Positions 1-8,890 of a stretch of 64,000 bases of DNA are shown one piece after another. The notes under the pieces are model-generated. The model saw only the letters and a list, made by a program, of their open reading frames with translations. It did not search any database and was not told the DNA's origin. Made by a program: the position numbers and the translations under genes. Location of the stretch: NCBI RefSeq assembly GCF_031085175.1, contig NZ_JAVHUY010000025.1, positions 1 to 64,000 of the forward strand. Direction: 5' to 3'. Source of the DNA: Phytohabitans maris (GTDB lineage: Bacteria; Actinomycetota; Actinomycetes; Mycobacteriales; Micromonosporaceae). The stretch's first letter is position 1. Each line of letters opens with the position of its first letter.

Positions 1-9
1 CCCGGCGGG

Positions 10-51
10 CGCCCGTCTCGCTCGAGTGGGCTGCTTCGGGCGAGACGGGCG
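10..51. terminator. Hairpin at window edge
   Basis: Two 11-base arms (10-20 and 41-51) are exact reverse complements around a 20-base loop. It lies about 180 bases past the stop of the minus-strand ssb-like gene, with no T tract. It may end that transcript or belong to a gene outside the window. The stretch 52-229 shows nothing else I can support. Confidence 0.35.
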
Positions 52-229
52 GGTGCGGGTGGTCGACGAAGCGGATCGACCACGCCGCTGGTCCTGGTGC
101 CGGCGGCGGCCCTTCGGGAGGCATGAGGGCCACCGCCGGCGGCGTCCCGGGCCGGGGGCTGCTTGCGACCCTGGACACCACCCGCCCTCCGGGCAGCTCG
201 TCCGCCAGCCGACCGGTGGGCGGTCGCCG

Positions 230-1093
230 CTAGGCGGGGACCGGCGTACGGCTCCGGCCGCGCCTGCCCCGCGCCGGCTCGCCGGGCGCCCCCGTCTCGG
301 GCAGACCGCCGTCCGACTCGGTCAGCCCGGCGCCCGCCGCCACCGCGGCCAGGTCCGGCTCGGCGCCGTCACCGGGGAGCATGTCGACGCTCAGGCCGTC
401 TGCCGTCTTGTCGCCGTCACCCTCCTCCGCCTCGTCCAGGTCGTCGCCGTCGTCATCGTCATCGTCGTCATCCGCGTCGGCTGGGACCGTGGCGGCGATG
501 GCGAGCGGGTCGAGATCCTCGTCGAACTCCCGGCCGCCGCGCATCTCGGCCAGCGCGTCGTACGACGGGGACGAGATCGGCACGGAGCCGAAGTCTGGAT
601 CGGGGATGTCGTCGAACGGGTGGTCGCCGTGCCGGGTGGGCGCCTCGGCCTCCGGCACCGCCTCGGTCGCCTCGCCGCGCACCCGGCTTTCCGCCTCGTC
701 GTCCTCGACCGCGCTGGTGGCGGCCGTCGGACGGTTGCGCGCGAAGCGGGCCCGGCCACGGGACAGGTCGTGGCCGACCGCTACGGCCTCCATCTCGTAC
801 GCCACGCGGGGGTTGCCCTCCGTGTCGCTCCAGTCGCGCGTGTAGAGGCGGCCGACCACGACCACGGGATCGCCCACCATCACGCTGGAGGCGACGCCCT
901 CGGCGAGCCTGCGCCAGCAGGTCACCCGCACGCGCAGGCTGTGGCCGTCGACCCACTGCCCCGACTCGCGGTGGAGGCGGCGTGCGGTCGAGGCGACCTT
1001 GAAGTTGGCCACGAGGGTGTGGCTCTGGCTGGTGCGGCGCCACTCGGGTGCCGTCAAAACGTTGCCAATGATCGTGAGATAAGTGTCAAACAT
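230..1093 (-). CDS. ssb: Single-stranded DNA-binding protein, long acidic-tail type
   Basis: This is a 287-residue protein that should coat single-stranded DNA during replication and repair. Residues 1 to about 110 form an OB-fold starting MFDTYLTIIGNV, with typical SSB strands such as VRVTCWRRLAE and VVVVGRLYTRDW. The rest is a long disordered acidic tail with a run of about ten Asp residues. It lacks the usual DDDIPF tip and ends in basic residues, so it is probably a secondary SSB paralogue rather than the essential one. The start was chosen because the fold begins at MFDTYL; the frame extends about 100 codons upstream into the promoter of the divergent hydrolase gene. A perfect 12-base palindrome (1131-1142) lies in the shared promoter region. 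Confidence 0.85.
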   Translation of the reverse strand: MFDTYLTIIGNVLTAPEWRRTSQSHTLVANFKVASTARRLHRESGQWVDGHSLRVRVTCWRRLAEGVASSVMVGDPVVVVGRLYTRDWSDTEGNPRVAYEMEAVAVGHDLSRGRARFARNRPTAATSAVEDDEAESRVRGEATEAVPEAEAPTRHGDHPFDDIPDPDFGSVPISSPSYDALAEMRGGREFDEDLDPLAIAATVPADADDDDDDDDGDDLDEAEEGDGDKTADGLSVDMLPGDGAEPDLAAVAAGAGLTESDGGLPETGAPGEPARGRRGRSRTPVPA

Positions 1094-1277
1094 CGCGTCT
1101 CCCACGCAGGGGTCCGAAGGGCTTGTGGTGCGAGTCGACTCGTGCGACAGCCTGGCCCCGCGCGACCGGTCCACGCCACCGCGTGAGCGCCGGCTGTGGA
1201 CGAGCGGGCGCCCTGTGGAAAACACCCTGATCAAGCGTTGATGTGCTATGGACCGCCCATGGCGTACCGTTCCCGGG

Positions 1278-2276
1278 ATGAGGGACGGGGAAGTGGACGT
1301 TCTCGGCACGCCGTACCAGAGCAGGGTCATCGACCTGGGCCACGACGAAGAGGGACCGGTGGTCGCGACGCTGGTCTCCCGCCGCGCCCAAGCGCCCACC
1401 GGGCGCGCGGTGCTCTATGTGCACGGGTTTGTCGACTACTTCTTCCAGACCCACCTGGCGGACTTCTACACCGACCGCGGATGGGACTTCTACGCGCTCG
1501 ACCTCCGCAAGTACGGGCGCAGCCTCCTCCCGCACCAGACGCCGAACTTCTGCCGCAGCCTCACCGACTACTACCCCGAGCTCGACGCCGCGGCCAGCAT
1601 CATCCGTGACGAGGAGGGCCACCACACGCTGCTCGTCAACGGCCACTCCACCGGCGGCCTGATCACGTCGTTGTGGACACACGACCGCCGCGACGAGCGC
1701 CTGGTCGACGGCCTCTTCCTCAACAGCCCCTTCTTCGACTTCAACGCGCGTTGGGTGGTGCGCAGACCCTTCGCGGCCGCCGTCGCGCGCGTCGGCCGCG
1801 CCCGCCCGCTGCGGATCGTCCCGGTCGCCCCTTCTCCGGTGTACGGCCAGACGCTCCACGCCGAGCAGCGCGGCGAGTGGAGCTACGACCTGGCGTGGAA
1901 GCCACTGCTCGGCTTCCCGGTGCGGGCCGGCTGGCTGGCCGCGATCCGCGAGGCGCACCAGCGGCTGCGGGCCGGCCTGGCCATCCCCGCGCCGGTGCTG
2001 CTGGCCTGCTCGGTACGGAGCTTTCGCGGCTCGGCCTGGCACGAGGCGGCCGCCCTCGCCGACGCGGTCCTCGACGTGGAGCACATGGTGCGGTGGGCGC
2101 CCGGTCTCGGCCCGCACGTCACGGTGGTACGCGTCGACGGCGGGCTGCACGACCTCACGCTCTCCGGACCCGTCGTGCGCGCACGCGTGTTTGACGAGGT
2201 AGGGCGCTGGATGGGCGCGTACGTCGAGCGTCCCGTGCGGGTCGACGAGACCGGCGGCGTGGCGGAGGCAGCCTGA
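1278..2276 (+). CDS. Alpha/beta hydrolase (lysophospholipase-like)
   Basis: This is a predicted cytoplasmic serine hydrolase of about 330 residues. It shows the oxyanion strand LYVHGF, the nucleophile elbow GHSTGG, and late Asp and His regions (VDGGLHDL carries the probable catalytic His). The architecture matches the Hydrolase_4 / serine aminopeptidase S33 group that includes monoacylglycerol lipases; the substrate is unknown. Start choice is uncertain. The ATG at 1278 begins MRDGEVDVLG, and an in-frame ATG at 1248 would add ten residues. Neither has a clear Shine-Dalgarno, but a TGCTAT box near 1242 could give a short leader or leaderless message. It is divergent from the ssb-like gene and probably monocistronic. 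Confidence 0.75.
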   Translation: MRDGEVDVLGTPYQSRVIDLGHDEEGPVVATLVSRRAQAPTGRAVLYVHGFVDYFFQTHLADFYTDRGWDFYALDLRKYGRSLLPHQTPNFCRSLTDYYPELDAAASIIRDEEGHHTLLVNGHSTGGLITSLWTHDRRDERLVDGLFLNSPFFDFNARWVVRRPFAAAVARVGRARPLRIVPVAPSPVYGQTLHAEQRGEWSYDLAWKPLLGFPVRAGWLAAIREAHQRLRAGLAIPAPVLLACSVRSFRGSAWHEAAALADAVLDVEHMVRWAPGLGPHVTVVRVDGGLHDLTLSGPVVRARVFDEVGRWMGAYVERPVRVDETGGVAEAA

Positions 2277-2394
2277 GGGTCGGCTGAGCGCTGCCTGAGG
2301 ATCCGACACCGCCATCGGCCGTAAAGCCGGTGCTCGTCAGCCGTGCACCTGGAAACCTAGTATGTGCTGGCCAGTGTTGCCGTCACGGCGTCAC

Positions 2395-2467
2395 GCGCTC
2401 GTAGCTCAGCGGATAGAGCAGCTGCCTTCTAAGCAGTTGGTCGCAGGTTCGAATCCTGCCGAGCGCG
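2395..2467 (+). tRNA. tRNA-Arg (TCT anticodon)
   Basis: The cloverleaf can be drawn by hand. The acceptor arms GCGCTCG and CGAGCGC pair fully. The D arm is GCTC/GAGC. The anticodon stem GCTGC/GCAGT carries the loop CTTCTAA with anticodon TCT, which reads AGA. The T arm GCAGG-TTCGAAT-CCTGC is canonical. CCA is not encoded. AGA is a rare codon in this GC-rich genome. A TAGTAT box at 2358-2363 is a possible -10 element. The gene immediately precedes the toxin-like accessory block. Confidence 0.95.
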
Positions 2468-2554
2468 CGTCCCACCTCCTCTCGGCGGAAACCCAGCGGG
2501 TGTCTCGGTACCGGTGCGGGCTGGATCGTGGCGTGAAGGGGTGAGGCATTCGAG

Positions 2555-2581
2555 GTGGTTCATCATTATTGGACCACTTTT
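2555..2581 (+). terminator. Intrinsic terminator after tRNA-Arg
   Basis: A 7-base stem (2555-2561 with 571-577 in the 2500s block, GTGGTTC/GGACCAC, one G-U pair) with a 9-base loop is followed by four T residues. It sits about 90 bases after the tRNA and fits as its terminator. The rest of 2468-2873 is relatively AT-rich and holds no gene I can support. Confidence 0.5.
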
Positions 2582-2873
2582 GCCGGCTGCGCTCGTCGCC
2601 ACCAAAGATGGCTCTTGGCCGGGTATGGGGTGGCCAGCACGGACGACAGGCGCTAACTTCGGTCGCTAACGAGGCGCTTGGGACGAGAAGGCAGCAGCGG
2701 GAGCCGCTTTGACAAGACACCAAGGCCGGGGGCCCAACGGCTTGCGGGCGGCCGTCGCCCATGACCGGTAGGGTGCTCGGCGGCCGCGTTCCGAGGGTCG
2801 ACGATCTTCGCTGCGACGGCTCGCGGCAGGAGCGTATCGTTAACAGTCACCGCGGGACTTCGGGGGAGACACC

Positions 2874-3842
2874 GTGACCAAAGACTATTCGAGCATTCCT
2901 GACTCGAGCATCAACGTCGACGTCACCGACCTGGTCAGCTACTTCCTGAAGATGCAGGAGCTGTCCGGGTCCGGCGGAGGGCCGGCGCTGGCCGAGCTCA
3001 ACGAGATGCCGCTGTACATTCAGGACGGGCTCACCATGCAGCCCGCCGACGGCGTCGCCCCTCTCCCCGAAGGCATCCACGCGGCTCACCAGATCAACGG
3101 TTACCGCAGCAACTTCCAATACTTCGTCCGGGACGTGATCGAAGGGATCCAGAACATCGGCTCCGCCGCCTGCGTCATCGGCGAGATCTTCGAAAACGGC
3201 GACGGCGAAAACGCGGCGGACCTGTCCGACATCATGTTCGCCTTCAGCGACCCGGGCGCCGGCCGGCCCGACGGCTTCCGCCCCGGCCAGGACCCCAAGA
3301 CCCTGGACGAGGTGCGGCAGGAGCAGATGGCCAGCATGCCGCAGGCGGCCCAGGGCGGAGACAACTACACCTCGGTGCGGCAGGAGAACGGCTGGACCAT
3401 CTACACCTATCCAGACGGCTCCGTGCTGAAGAAGCACACGGTGAGCACCGGCTACTACGCGGCGGGCGACACGACGACCGAGGAGGTGTACGGCCCGGGC
3501 GGCGCGTTCGTCTCCCGCACCAGCACCCATACGAACAGCGAGCTCGACGGCACCGGAAACCGGACCGTCACGGTCACCCGGGCCGGTGAAGAGGGGGCGT
3601 CGACGACCAGCACCACCCGTACGTCGACGCGACCCGACGGGTCGATGACGGTCACCAGCTCCAGCACCAGCCGAAACAGCGAGGGCGAGGAGACGGCCGG
3701 CCCCACCCGCACCACGACCATCGATCCGCAGAACGACGGCGGCGACTCCAGCGGCACCGCCGGTCCGGTCGAGGCGGCGGAGGAGCGGTTCGGCACCACT
3801 GGCTCCGACGGCATCCAAGAGGAATACGGCCGCGGGTACTAG
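2874..3842 (+). CDS. Unknown acidic protein of the toxin locus
   Basis: This 322-residue protein is not a family I recognise. It starts at a GTG with a GGGGGAG ribosome site about 6 bases upstream. Residues 1-110 look alpha-helical and acidic, and 150-310 are rich in Thr and Ser with repeated strand-like stretches (TSTTRTSTRP, TVTSSSTSRN), probably exposed or disordered. There is no signal peptide or membrane segment. It opens a run of same-strand genes with a WXG100-like protein 12 bases downstream, which suggests a role in or export by a type VII-like system. That role is inferred from context only. Confidence 0.7.
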   Translation: MTKDYSSIPDSSINVDVTDLVSYFLKMQELSGSGGGPALAELNEMPLYIQDGLTMQPADGVAPLPEGIHAAHQINGYRSNFQYFVRDVIEGIQNIGSAACVIGEIFENGDGENAADLSDIMFAFSDPGAGRPDGFRPGQDPKTLDEVRQEQMASMPQAAQGGDNYTSVRQENGWTIYTYPDGSVLKKHTVSTGYYAAGDTTTEEVYGPGGAFVSRTSTHTNSELDGTGNRTVTVTRAGEEGASTTSTTRTSTRPDGSMTVTSSSTSRNSEGEETAGPTRTTTIDPQNDGGDSSGTAGPVEAAEERFGTTGSDGIQEEYGRGY

Positions 3843-3854
3843 GGGGCGGACGCG

Positions 3855-5885
3855 ATGACCGACGAGCGGTACAACTACTGGGGCTACGAGACCTCGGGCA
3901 ACACCGAGCTCCAGCGTGAGCGCGAGGCCCTGCGGCACATGCCGGAAGGCCGGGACGGCAGCTACCGGTACTACCCTCCGCTGGAGGCGGGCTCCAACTA
4001 TCCGTCCCCCACTGTGGACTGGGACGACCCTCGCATGGACGAGGACAGCGACGAGTACCGGGCCGCGTACGCCAACGACAGCGTCGAGCGGATCTACAAG
4101 CGGGTCATGGCGCAGGACTCCGCGGCCGTCCGCCGGGTCGCGCACCAGTGGCGAAACACCTACCACACGCTCGACGAGCTCGCCGACCGCATCTACGACC
4201 TGGCCGACAAGCTCCGCAGCGGCGGGGGCGGCAGCGACAAGGGTTGGCAGGGCAAGGGCGCCGAGGCGTTCATGGCGCGCGGCCCGGGCGCGACCCTGAA
4301 GTCGATCGACGACTGGAAGTACGCGGCGACGATCATCTCCTCGGGGATCGACGCCCTGGCCGACAAGATCGACCACTATCAAGGCAGGATGGAGACCTTC
4401 TACGAGGAGTACAAGAGTCACATGGTCTCGAGGAGCAACGAGTTCCTCGGGATGTACGGCTTCGACTCCGTGGGCGATCTCGAGGGGCAGCGGCTGCACG
4501 GCTTCGACGCGGGCGAGTCGTATGTGAACATCATGCGACACGCGTCCGATGAGAAGGTCGCCGAAGCGCGGCAGATCCAGGCCGACATGGCGGAGTCGTA
4601 CCGGACGACCATGTGGCAGGAGTTCGCCGGCGCCAAGGAGACCCGTTACGAGGGCCCGGGCGACGCGGTGCAGCACAACCAGGCATTCGTCGAGCGGTGG
4701 ATGACGGAGAAGTTCGCTCCGAACATCACCCCGCCGAGCATCACGCAGCCCAACATCACACCGCCGACCATCACACCGCCCAGCGTCGACCCGGCCCTCC
4801 TGAAGCAGCTCGAAAAGCCGCTCGGCCTCCAACCGGACATCACCGCGCCCAGCGTCGACCAGGCGGACCTGCCGTCCACCGAAAACCTGACGCAGAACGC
4901 TCCACAGATCACGCCGCCGAACGTGGTGATGCCGCCCGCGGCGCTGCCGCCCCCCGCCATCGCGCCCCCGGCGATCCGCCAGGTCGGTCCGGCCGGCCCG
5001 CCGGCCCTGCGCGCTCCCGGTGAGCTGCCGACGGGCCCGGGCGCCGGACGACTGCTCAACAACCTCCCAGGCGGCGGTGGGCCGGGCGTCCTTCGGGGCG
5101 CGAGCGCCCCACCTTCGGCGGAAGGGCTGCCACCCTCCCCGCCGCAGGGTGCCCGCCCCGGCCAGGGGACGCCACCGCCGCAGATCAAGCGGCCTGGGCA
5201 GCCAGGGGCGCCGAGCATGCCGCAGCAGGGCCAGCGCGGCGGCGGCCCGGACCGGTCCACTCCCGCCACTCCGGGAAGCCCGGGCAGGCCGGCCTTGGAA
5301 AACCAGTTCGGCGGCCCACCGAGCACACCAGCGTCGCCGGTCATGCGCAATCCTCGGTCCACCCCCGGGGGCGACCCGCGCGATCCGCGCCGGGGTACGC
5401 CCGGCATCGCGAGGCCCGGGGTCGGCGGGCAACCGCCCGCGCCGGGGCGTCCCGACGCCGTGCCGCCCGTGCTGGGCCGGCCAACCGGCGGCACGCCCAG
5501 TGCGCCCGAGAGGCAGACCGCGCGACCGCCGGCCGGATCCCGAGACACCGGCCCGCTCGCAAACCCGCTGGCCCCGCCGCCCCCACCCACCTCCAGCCCG
5601 ATAGTCGGGCGCACGCCCAGGCCGGAGCCGCGGGCCGAGACCGCCGGTCGCGTCGTCCGCGCCAACAAGGGCGGATCCAGCGGGTACGAGGCGCAGATCG
5701 GCTCGCGGCGGCGCGAGCAGGAGCCAGTGGTGTCCAAGGTGGACGCAGAGTTCGACAAGATCGCAAAGCTTCTCGACAAGGAAGCGCCGTGGCGGGTTGC
5801 GACCCCGGGCGGCGGTGTCCTGGATGCCGCTCCGACCCCCAACAGCACCCCGACGGCGGAGCCCAAACCGGTCATCGGGGGGTGA
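3855..5885 (+). CDS. WXG100-like protein with long proline-rich tail
   Basis: This is a 676-residue protein with two parts. Residues about 75-270 are helical and resemble the WXG100/PPE-type hairpin of type VII substrates. The turn GWQGKGAEAF is in the position of the WxG motif. Residues about 290-620 are a Pro/Gly-rich tail that begins with imperfect repeats of the NITPPSITQP type. A short ordered segment ending in a helix (VDAEFDKIAKLLDKEAPW) lies near the C-terminus. The start ATG is preceded by GGGGGCGGA. The arrangement matches ESX-secreted PPE-like proteins with extended linkers. It is probably exported or surface-associated; the function is unknown. Confidence 0.75.
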   Translation: MTDERYNYWGYETSGNTELQREREALRHMPEGRDGSYRYYPPLEAGSNYPSPTVDWDDPRMDEDSDEYRAAYANDSVERIYKRVMAQDSAAVRRVAHQWRNTYHTLDELADRIYDLADKLRSGGGGSDKGWQGKGAEAFMARGPGATLKSIDDWKYAATIISSGIDALADKIDHYQGRMETFYEEYKSHMVSRSNEFLGMYGFDSVGDLEGQRLHGFDAGESYVNIMRHASDEKVAEARQIQADMAESYRTTMWQEFAGAKETRYEGPGDAVQHNQAFVERWMTEKFAPNITPPSITQPNITPPTITPPSVDPALLKQLEKPLGLQPDITAPSVDQADLPSTENLTQNAPQITPPNVVMPPAALPPPAIAPPAIRQVGPAGPPALRAPGELPTGPGAGRLLNNLPGGGGPGVLRGASAPPSAEGLPPSPPQGARPGQGTPPPQIKRPGQPGAPSMPQQGQRGGGPDRSTPATPGSPGRPALENQFGGPPSTPASPVMRNPRSTPGGDPRDPRRGTPGIARPGVGGQPPAPGRPDAVPPVLGRPTGGTPSAPERQTARPPAGSRDTGPLANPLAPPPPPTSSPIVGRTPRPEPRAETAGRVVRANKGGSSGYEAQIGSRRREQEPVVSKVDAEFDKIAKLLDKEAPWRVATPGGGVLDAAPTPNSTPTAEPKPVIGG

Positions 5886-5894
5886 CGGCGCGTC

Positions 5895-6458
5895 TTGAGA
5901 CATGGCCTAGCCGCGTGCGCCGCCGTCGTCGTGCTGGCCGGGTGTGGCGGCGACGAGCCCGTCGCGGAGCCCGCCAGCGGCGGGGCGCCGACCTCGTCCC
6001 CGTCGACACCACCGGGTCCGCCCAGCGCCACCGGCCCTCTCTACCGCGAGCCGGCGAGCCTCTGCGCGGCCGCCGACCTGAGGCCGCTCACCGAGCTCTA
6101 CCCGCAGGTGCTCGACCCGATCGGCGATGGGCCGGGGCTGTGCCGGATCACCCTGAAGTCCCGCGACGCGTCCCTCGTGGCGTCCCTCGACTCAAACACG
6201 TTTCCTGAACCGTCGAACGCGTACTACGGCTACCGGGGCTTCCGCGGTGACACCGAGGCGTACAGCGACATCCAGGGCGTCGGCACGGCCGCCGGCTGGG
6301 CGCCGAAGGACCAGGGGATCTGGTTCATGGCGTACGACCGTAACGTGCTCCTGATAATCGATATCAAGCACACCGATCCCCGCCGGAAACTGCCCGCGGA
6401 CGCGCCGGAGCACGTGGCCCGGGTGGCCGCCGGCACCTTCGCCCGCCTGCCGAGCTGA
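5895..6458 (+). CDS. Putative lipoprotein, DUF3558-like
   Basis: This 187-residue protein begins at TTG, the only possible start because a same-frame stop (5883-5885) precedes it by ten bases. The N-terminus MRHGLAACAAVVVLAGC is a lipoprotein signal with lipobox LAGC, so the mature protein should be anchored outside the membrane. After a Ser/Pro linker, a compact domain with two Cys (LCAAADL and GLCRITL) resembles the DUF3558 family of actinobacterial lipoproteins. Function is unknown. It is tightly linked to the WXG100-like gene, which suggests a joint transcript. Confidence 0.75.
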   Translation: MRHGLAACAAVVVLAGCGGDEPVAEPASGGAPTSSPSTPPGPPSATGPLYREPASLCAAADLRPLTELYPQVLDPIGDGPGLCRITLKSRDASLVASLDSNTFPEPSNAYYGYRGFRGDTEAYSDIQGVGTAAGWAPKDQGIWFMAYDRNVLLIIDIKHTDPRRKLPADAPEHVARVAAGTFARLPS

Positions 6459-6484
6459 CCAGCCATGACAGATGAGGCGCGCTG

Positions 6485-7399
6485 ATGGAGCTCGAGACGT
6501 TGACCCCCGACGACTGGCGGCCGGCAAACGACGTGGAGGAACGGCTGTCGGCGGCTGCCACGGCGGGCGACCTCCCCGAGATGCTGCGCATCCTCGCGGG
6601 CGCGCCGCTGCTGGTGCCGGGTCTCCGCGACGGAACGGCCGAGGAACAGCGGCAGCGCCTGTTCACACGCGACCGCGAGGGCGTGCCGTACGTGCTGGTC
6701 TTCACGTCTCCGGAAGGGCTGTACCGTGCGGTCGCCACGGACGGATGGCGGGTCACCAACATGACGGAGCTGGTCGGGGGTGTCCCGGCGGGCTATGGCC
6801 TGGCATTCAACCCGGCCACGCCGATCGTCGTGCTGGTCGAGCCGGAGACGGTGCCCACATTGGTGCCGACGGCGGCCTCGACCGCCGACTTCGTCCCGGC
6901 GAACGAAGGCGAGCGGCTGCTGCGCGACGCCCTGATCGCCCCGGACGCCGACCTGGCGCTCGGTGTCCTGGTGACCGCGCGGGTGCTCGCGCCGACCCGG
7001 GCGGTGGACATCGACGGCGTGCTGACCGTGCCGGTCTTCACCTCGACCGAGCGGTACGACGAGTTCGTCGCGGGCTGGGACATCGACCTGCCGACCAGGA
7101 GCCTGGACCTGGTGGCGGTGCTTCAGCATTGGCCCGGCCCGGAGTACCGGCTCGGGGTCAACCTCGGCTCACCGATCGAGCTGTCCCTGCGCGGCGAGCG
7201 GGTGCCCGAGCTGCTCCGGTACGCGGTGTCTCTCGCCCACCGGCTGCGCCAGCAACCCCCGCCGGACAGGGCGGTCCCGCGGCAGTCCCCATCCGTCTCG
7301 ACGGCGGCCGGCGCCACCCGGACGCCGGACGAGCCGGAGCCGGAGCCGGGACCCTCCGAAAACGGCAACATCGCTGACGTGCTGCGCGGATTCCACTGA
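6485..7399 (+). CDS. SseB-domain protein
   Basis: This 304-residue soluble protein has two copies of an SseB N-terminal-like fold. The first (about 30-115) reads LFTRDREGVPYVLVFTSPEGL with YGLAFNPATPIVVLVEP. The second (about 135-240) reads LTVPVFTSTERYDEFV with YRLGVNLGSPIELSL. SseB-like proteins are common beside type VII and polymorphic toxin genes in actinobacteria. Their role there is unclear, perhaps chaperone or adaptor. The C-terminal 55 residues are a Pro/Glu-rich tail. The ATG follows GAGGCGC, and a closer upstream ATG frame stops at once. Confidence 0.8.
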   Translation: MELETLTPDDWRPANDVEERLSAAATAGDLPEMLRILAGAPLLVPGLRDGTAEEQRQRLFTRDREGVPYVLVFTSPEGLYRAVATDGWRVTNMTELVGGVPAGYGLAFNPATPIVVLVEPETVPTLVPTAASTADFVPANEGERLLRDALIAPDADLALGVLVTARVLAPTRAVDIDGVLTVPVFTSTERYDEFVAGWDIDLPTRSLDLVAVLQHWPGPEYRLGVNLGSPIELSLRGERVPELLRYAVSLAHRLRQQPPPDRAVPRQSPSVSTAAGATRTPDEPEPEPGPSENGNIADVLRGFH

Positions 7400-7498
7400 G
7401 GTCACGATGAGCCAGCCCTGAAGCGAAGCTCAGGCGGGTGCGCTACGCAGAGCACATCATCTATTGTCAAGGCAGGCTGAGGAAGGACGGGGAGGCCG

Positions 7499-7852
7499 AT
7501 GAACACTTTCTTGAGGCTCGAGGACGACCCCAACGAGATCGCGGGCACCGGCGCGCGGCTGCTGGGGATGGCGCAGCAGTTCCAGGGCGAGGTGCAGACC
7601 GTCCTCGGCGAGATCAAGTCGATCGACGCCGAGCGCCCGTGGGCGTCCGACAAGTACGGTCAGGCGTTCGAGGCCAACTACACCAAGGCCGGGGAGGGCC
7701 AGGACGAGCCGATCCGCGACGCCGTCCAGGAGCGCATGGGCCACGCCGGCGAGCAGCTGACCACGGTCGGTGACCAGACCGTCCTCGCCATGACGGAGTA
7801 CCAGGGCGCCGACGACACGGGTGCGTCCGAGATCCGCAAAACCGCCATCTAG
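7499..7852 (+). CDS. WXG100/ESAT-6-like small protein
   Basis: This 117-residue protein has the size and shape of a WXG100 family member. Helix one is about 10-45 and helix two about 62-105, joined by a turn containing PWASDKYG in place of WxG. Such proteins are secreted as helical-hairpin dimers by type VII systems and often partner larger LXG/WXG toxins. The start is well marked by GGGGAGG five bases before ATG. It sits between the SseB gene and the genes leading to the giant toxin-like protein. No secretion machinery genes are in the window. Confidence 0.8.
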   Translation: MNTFLRLEDDPNEIAGTGARLLGMAQQFQGEVQTVLGEIKSIDAERPWASDKYGQAFEANYTKAGEGQDEPIRDAVQERMGHAGEQLTTVGDQTVLAMTEYQGADDTGASEIRKTAI

Positions 7853-7863
7853 CCGGGTCCGTA

Positions 7864-8826
7864 GTGAGCAAAGCTGTCCATATCTACATCAAGTACGCCG
7901 GTCCTCTCCGGGTAGTCACGCGGCGCGTGGCGCAGGGTCTCGGGATGACCGGATACTTCCAGTCCGACCTCGGGTTCATGGGGTCGCTGGACGCGTCGCC
8001 ATGGCTCGGCGAGCAGGCGTGGACGCATGTCTACATCGGCGCGAACGAGTGGGACCCGCACGAGGTGACCGCGTTCTCGCCGTACGAGTATGCGGTCAGC
8101 CTGGACATGCGTGGCCCCTACGAGCGGGTGGAGCGGCTGGGCTGGCTGGTCTTCGACCGGCTTGTCCAGTTGGGTCTCCCGCTGGCGTACGAGGGACGCG
8201 ACGCGGATCTCATGGCCGACTTCCTGCCCGGCCGTGGCGTACGCAGGTTTCCGACCGGGACCGATCCGGAGGAGTCGAACCGTGTGGCGTGGCACGAGCC
8301 GCGCTTGCATGACGATCCGGCCGCGCCGTGGGGGGCGGAGCCGGAGCTGGCGGTAGTTCCACCCGGGCGGGTCGTGGTCTTCGAGACGGCCGGGCTGCTC
8401 CAGGTGGTTCCTATGGCGCGAGCGGACGGTGGGTGGCGGTGGGTGGCGCCAGCGGCGTCGATTCGCGCCAGCCGCGGCGCGCACGAGGTCGGCCTGTTGC
8501 TCGGCTCCACGCTCGACACCACCTCGGCGCCAGACCGTGACGACCGCGCCGAGATCGAGCGCCTGTTGTACGACCTGCCTGGCGTGGGCTTGACGGGTGT
8601 CGAGGATTTCGGCCGGCGCAGCGTTTCGGTGGAGGTGCGTTCGGACGGCGCTGTGGTGACGGCGGTCCCGCACGGTCCGTACCGGGGTGCTCCCGACGAG
8701 CCGCCCAGCGGCCCGGTCGTCGAGTCGCTGATCCAGCGGCAGGACACCGCCGGACTCGATGCCGCCGGCCTGGGACGGATGATGATCGACCTCATCTCGG
8801 CGGTACGGGAGCACGCGCCAGTCTGA
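7864..8826 (+). CDS. Conserved-looking protein of unknown function
   Basis: This 320-residue soluble protein starts at GTG 11 bases after the WXG100 gene. I do not recognise a family. It has an alpha/beta N-terminal part (1-130, many aromatic residues, for example YFQSDLGFMGS and WTHVYIGANEWDP) and a C-terminal part from about 150 with regular beta strands. There is no signal peptide or membrane helix. The close spacing on both sides (65 bases to the giant gene) puts it in the same transcription unit, so an accessory, chaperone or immunity role is possible but unproven. Confidence 0.6.
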   Translation: MSKAVHIYIKYAGPLRVVTRRVAQGLGMTGYFQSDLGFMGSLDASPWLGEQAWTHVYIGANEWDPHEVTAFSPYEYAVSLDMRGPYERVERLGWLVFDRLVQLGLPLAYEGRDADLMADFLPGRGVRRFPTGTDPEESNRVAWHEPRLHDDPAAPWGAEPELAVVPPGRVVVFETAGLLQVVPMARADGGWRWVAPAASIRASRGAHEVGLLLGSTLDTTSAPDRDDRAEIERLLYDLPGVGLTGVEDFGRRSVSVEVRSDGAVVTAVPHGPYRGAPDEPPSGPVVESLIQRQDTAGLDAAGLGRMMIDLISAVREHAPV

Positions 8827-8890
8827 GGACGCGACATCGACGGGACGTGGGTGGCCGTGCGGCCGCGGGAGAGATCGGGGGGAGGCTGAC

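Noticed and set aside
2406-2762. Minus-strand frame across the tRNA
   Set aside because: It covers the tRNA-Arg gene and its terminator, has no ribosome site and no protein-like sequence.
2847-5903. Minus-strand open frame of about 1000 codons opposite the WXG100-like genes
   Set aside because: It is antisense to genes with good starts and codon use, and its own sequence is a low-complexity Arg/Gly/Val pattern without motifs. Long antisense frames are expected at this GC content.
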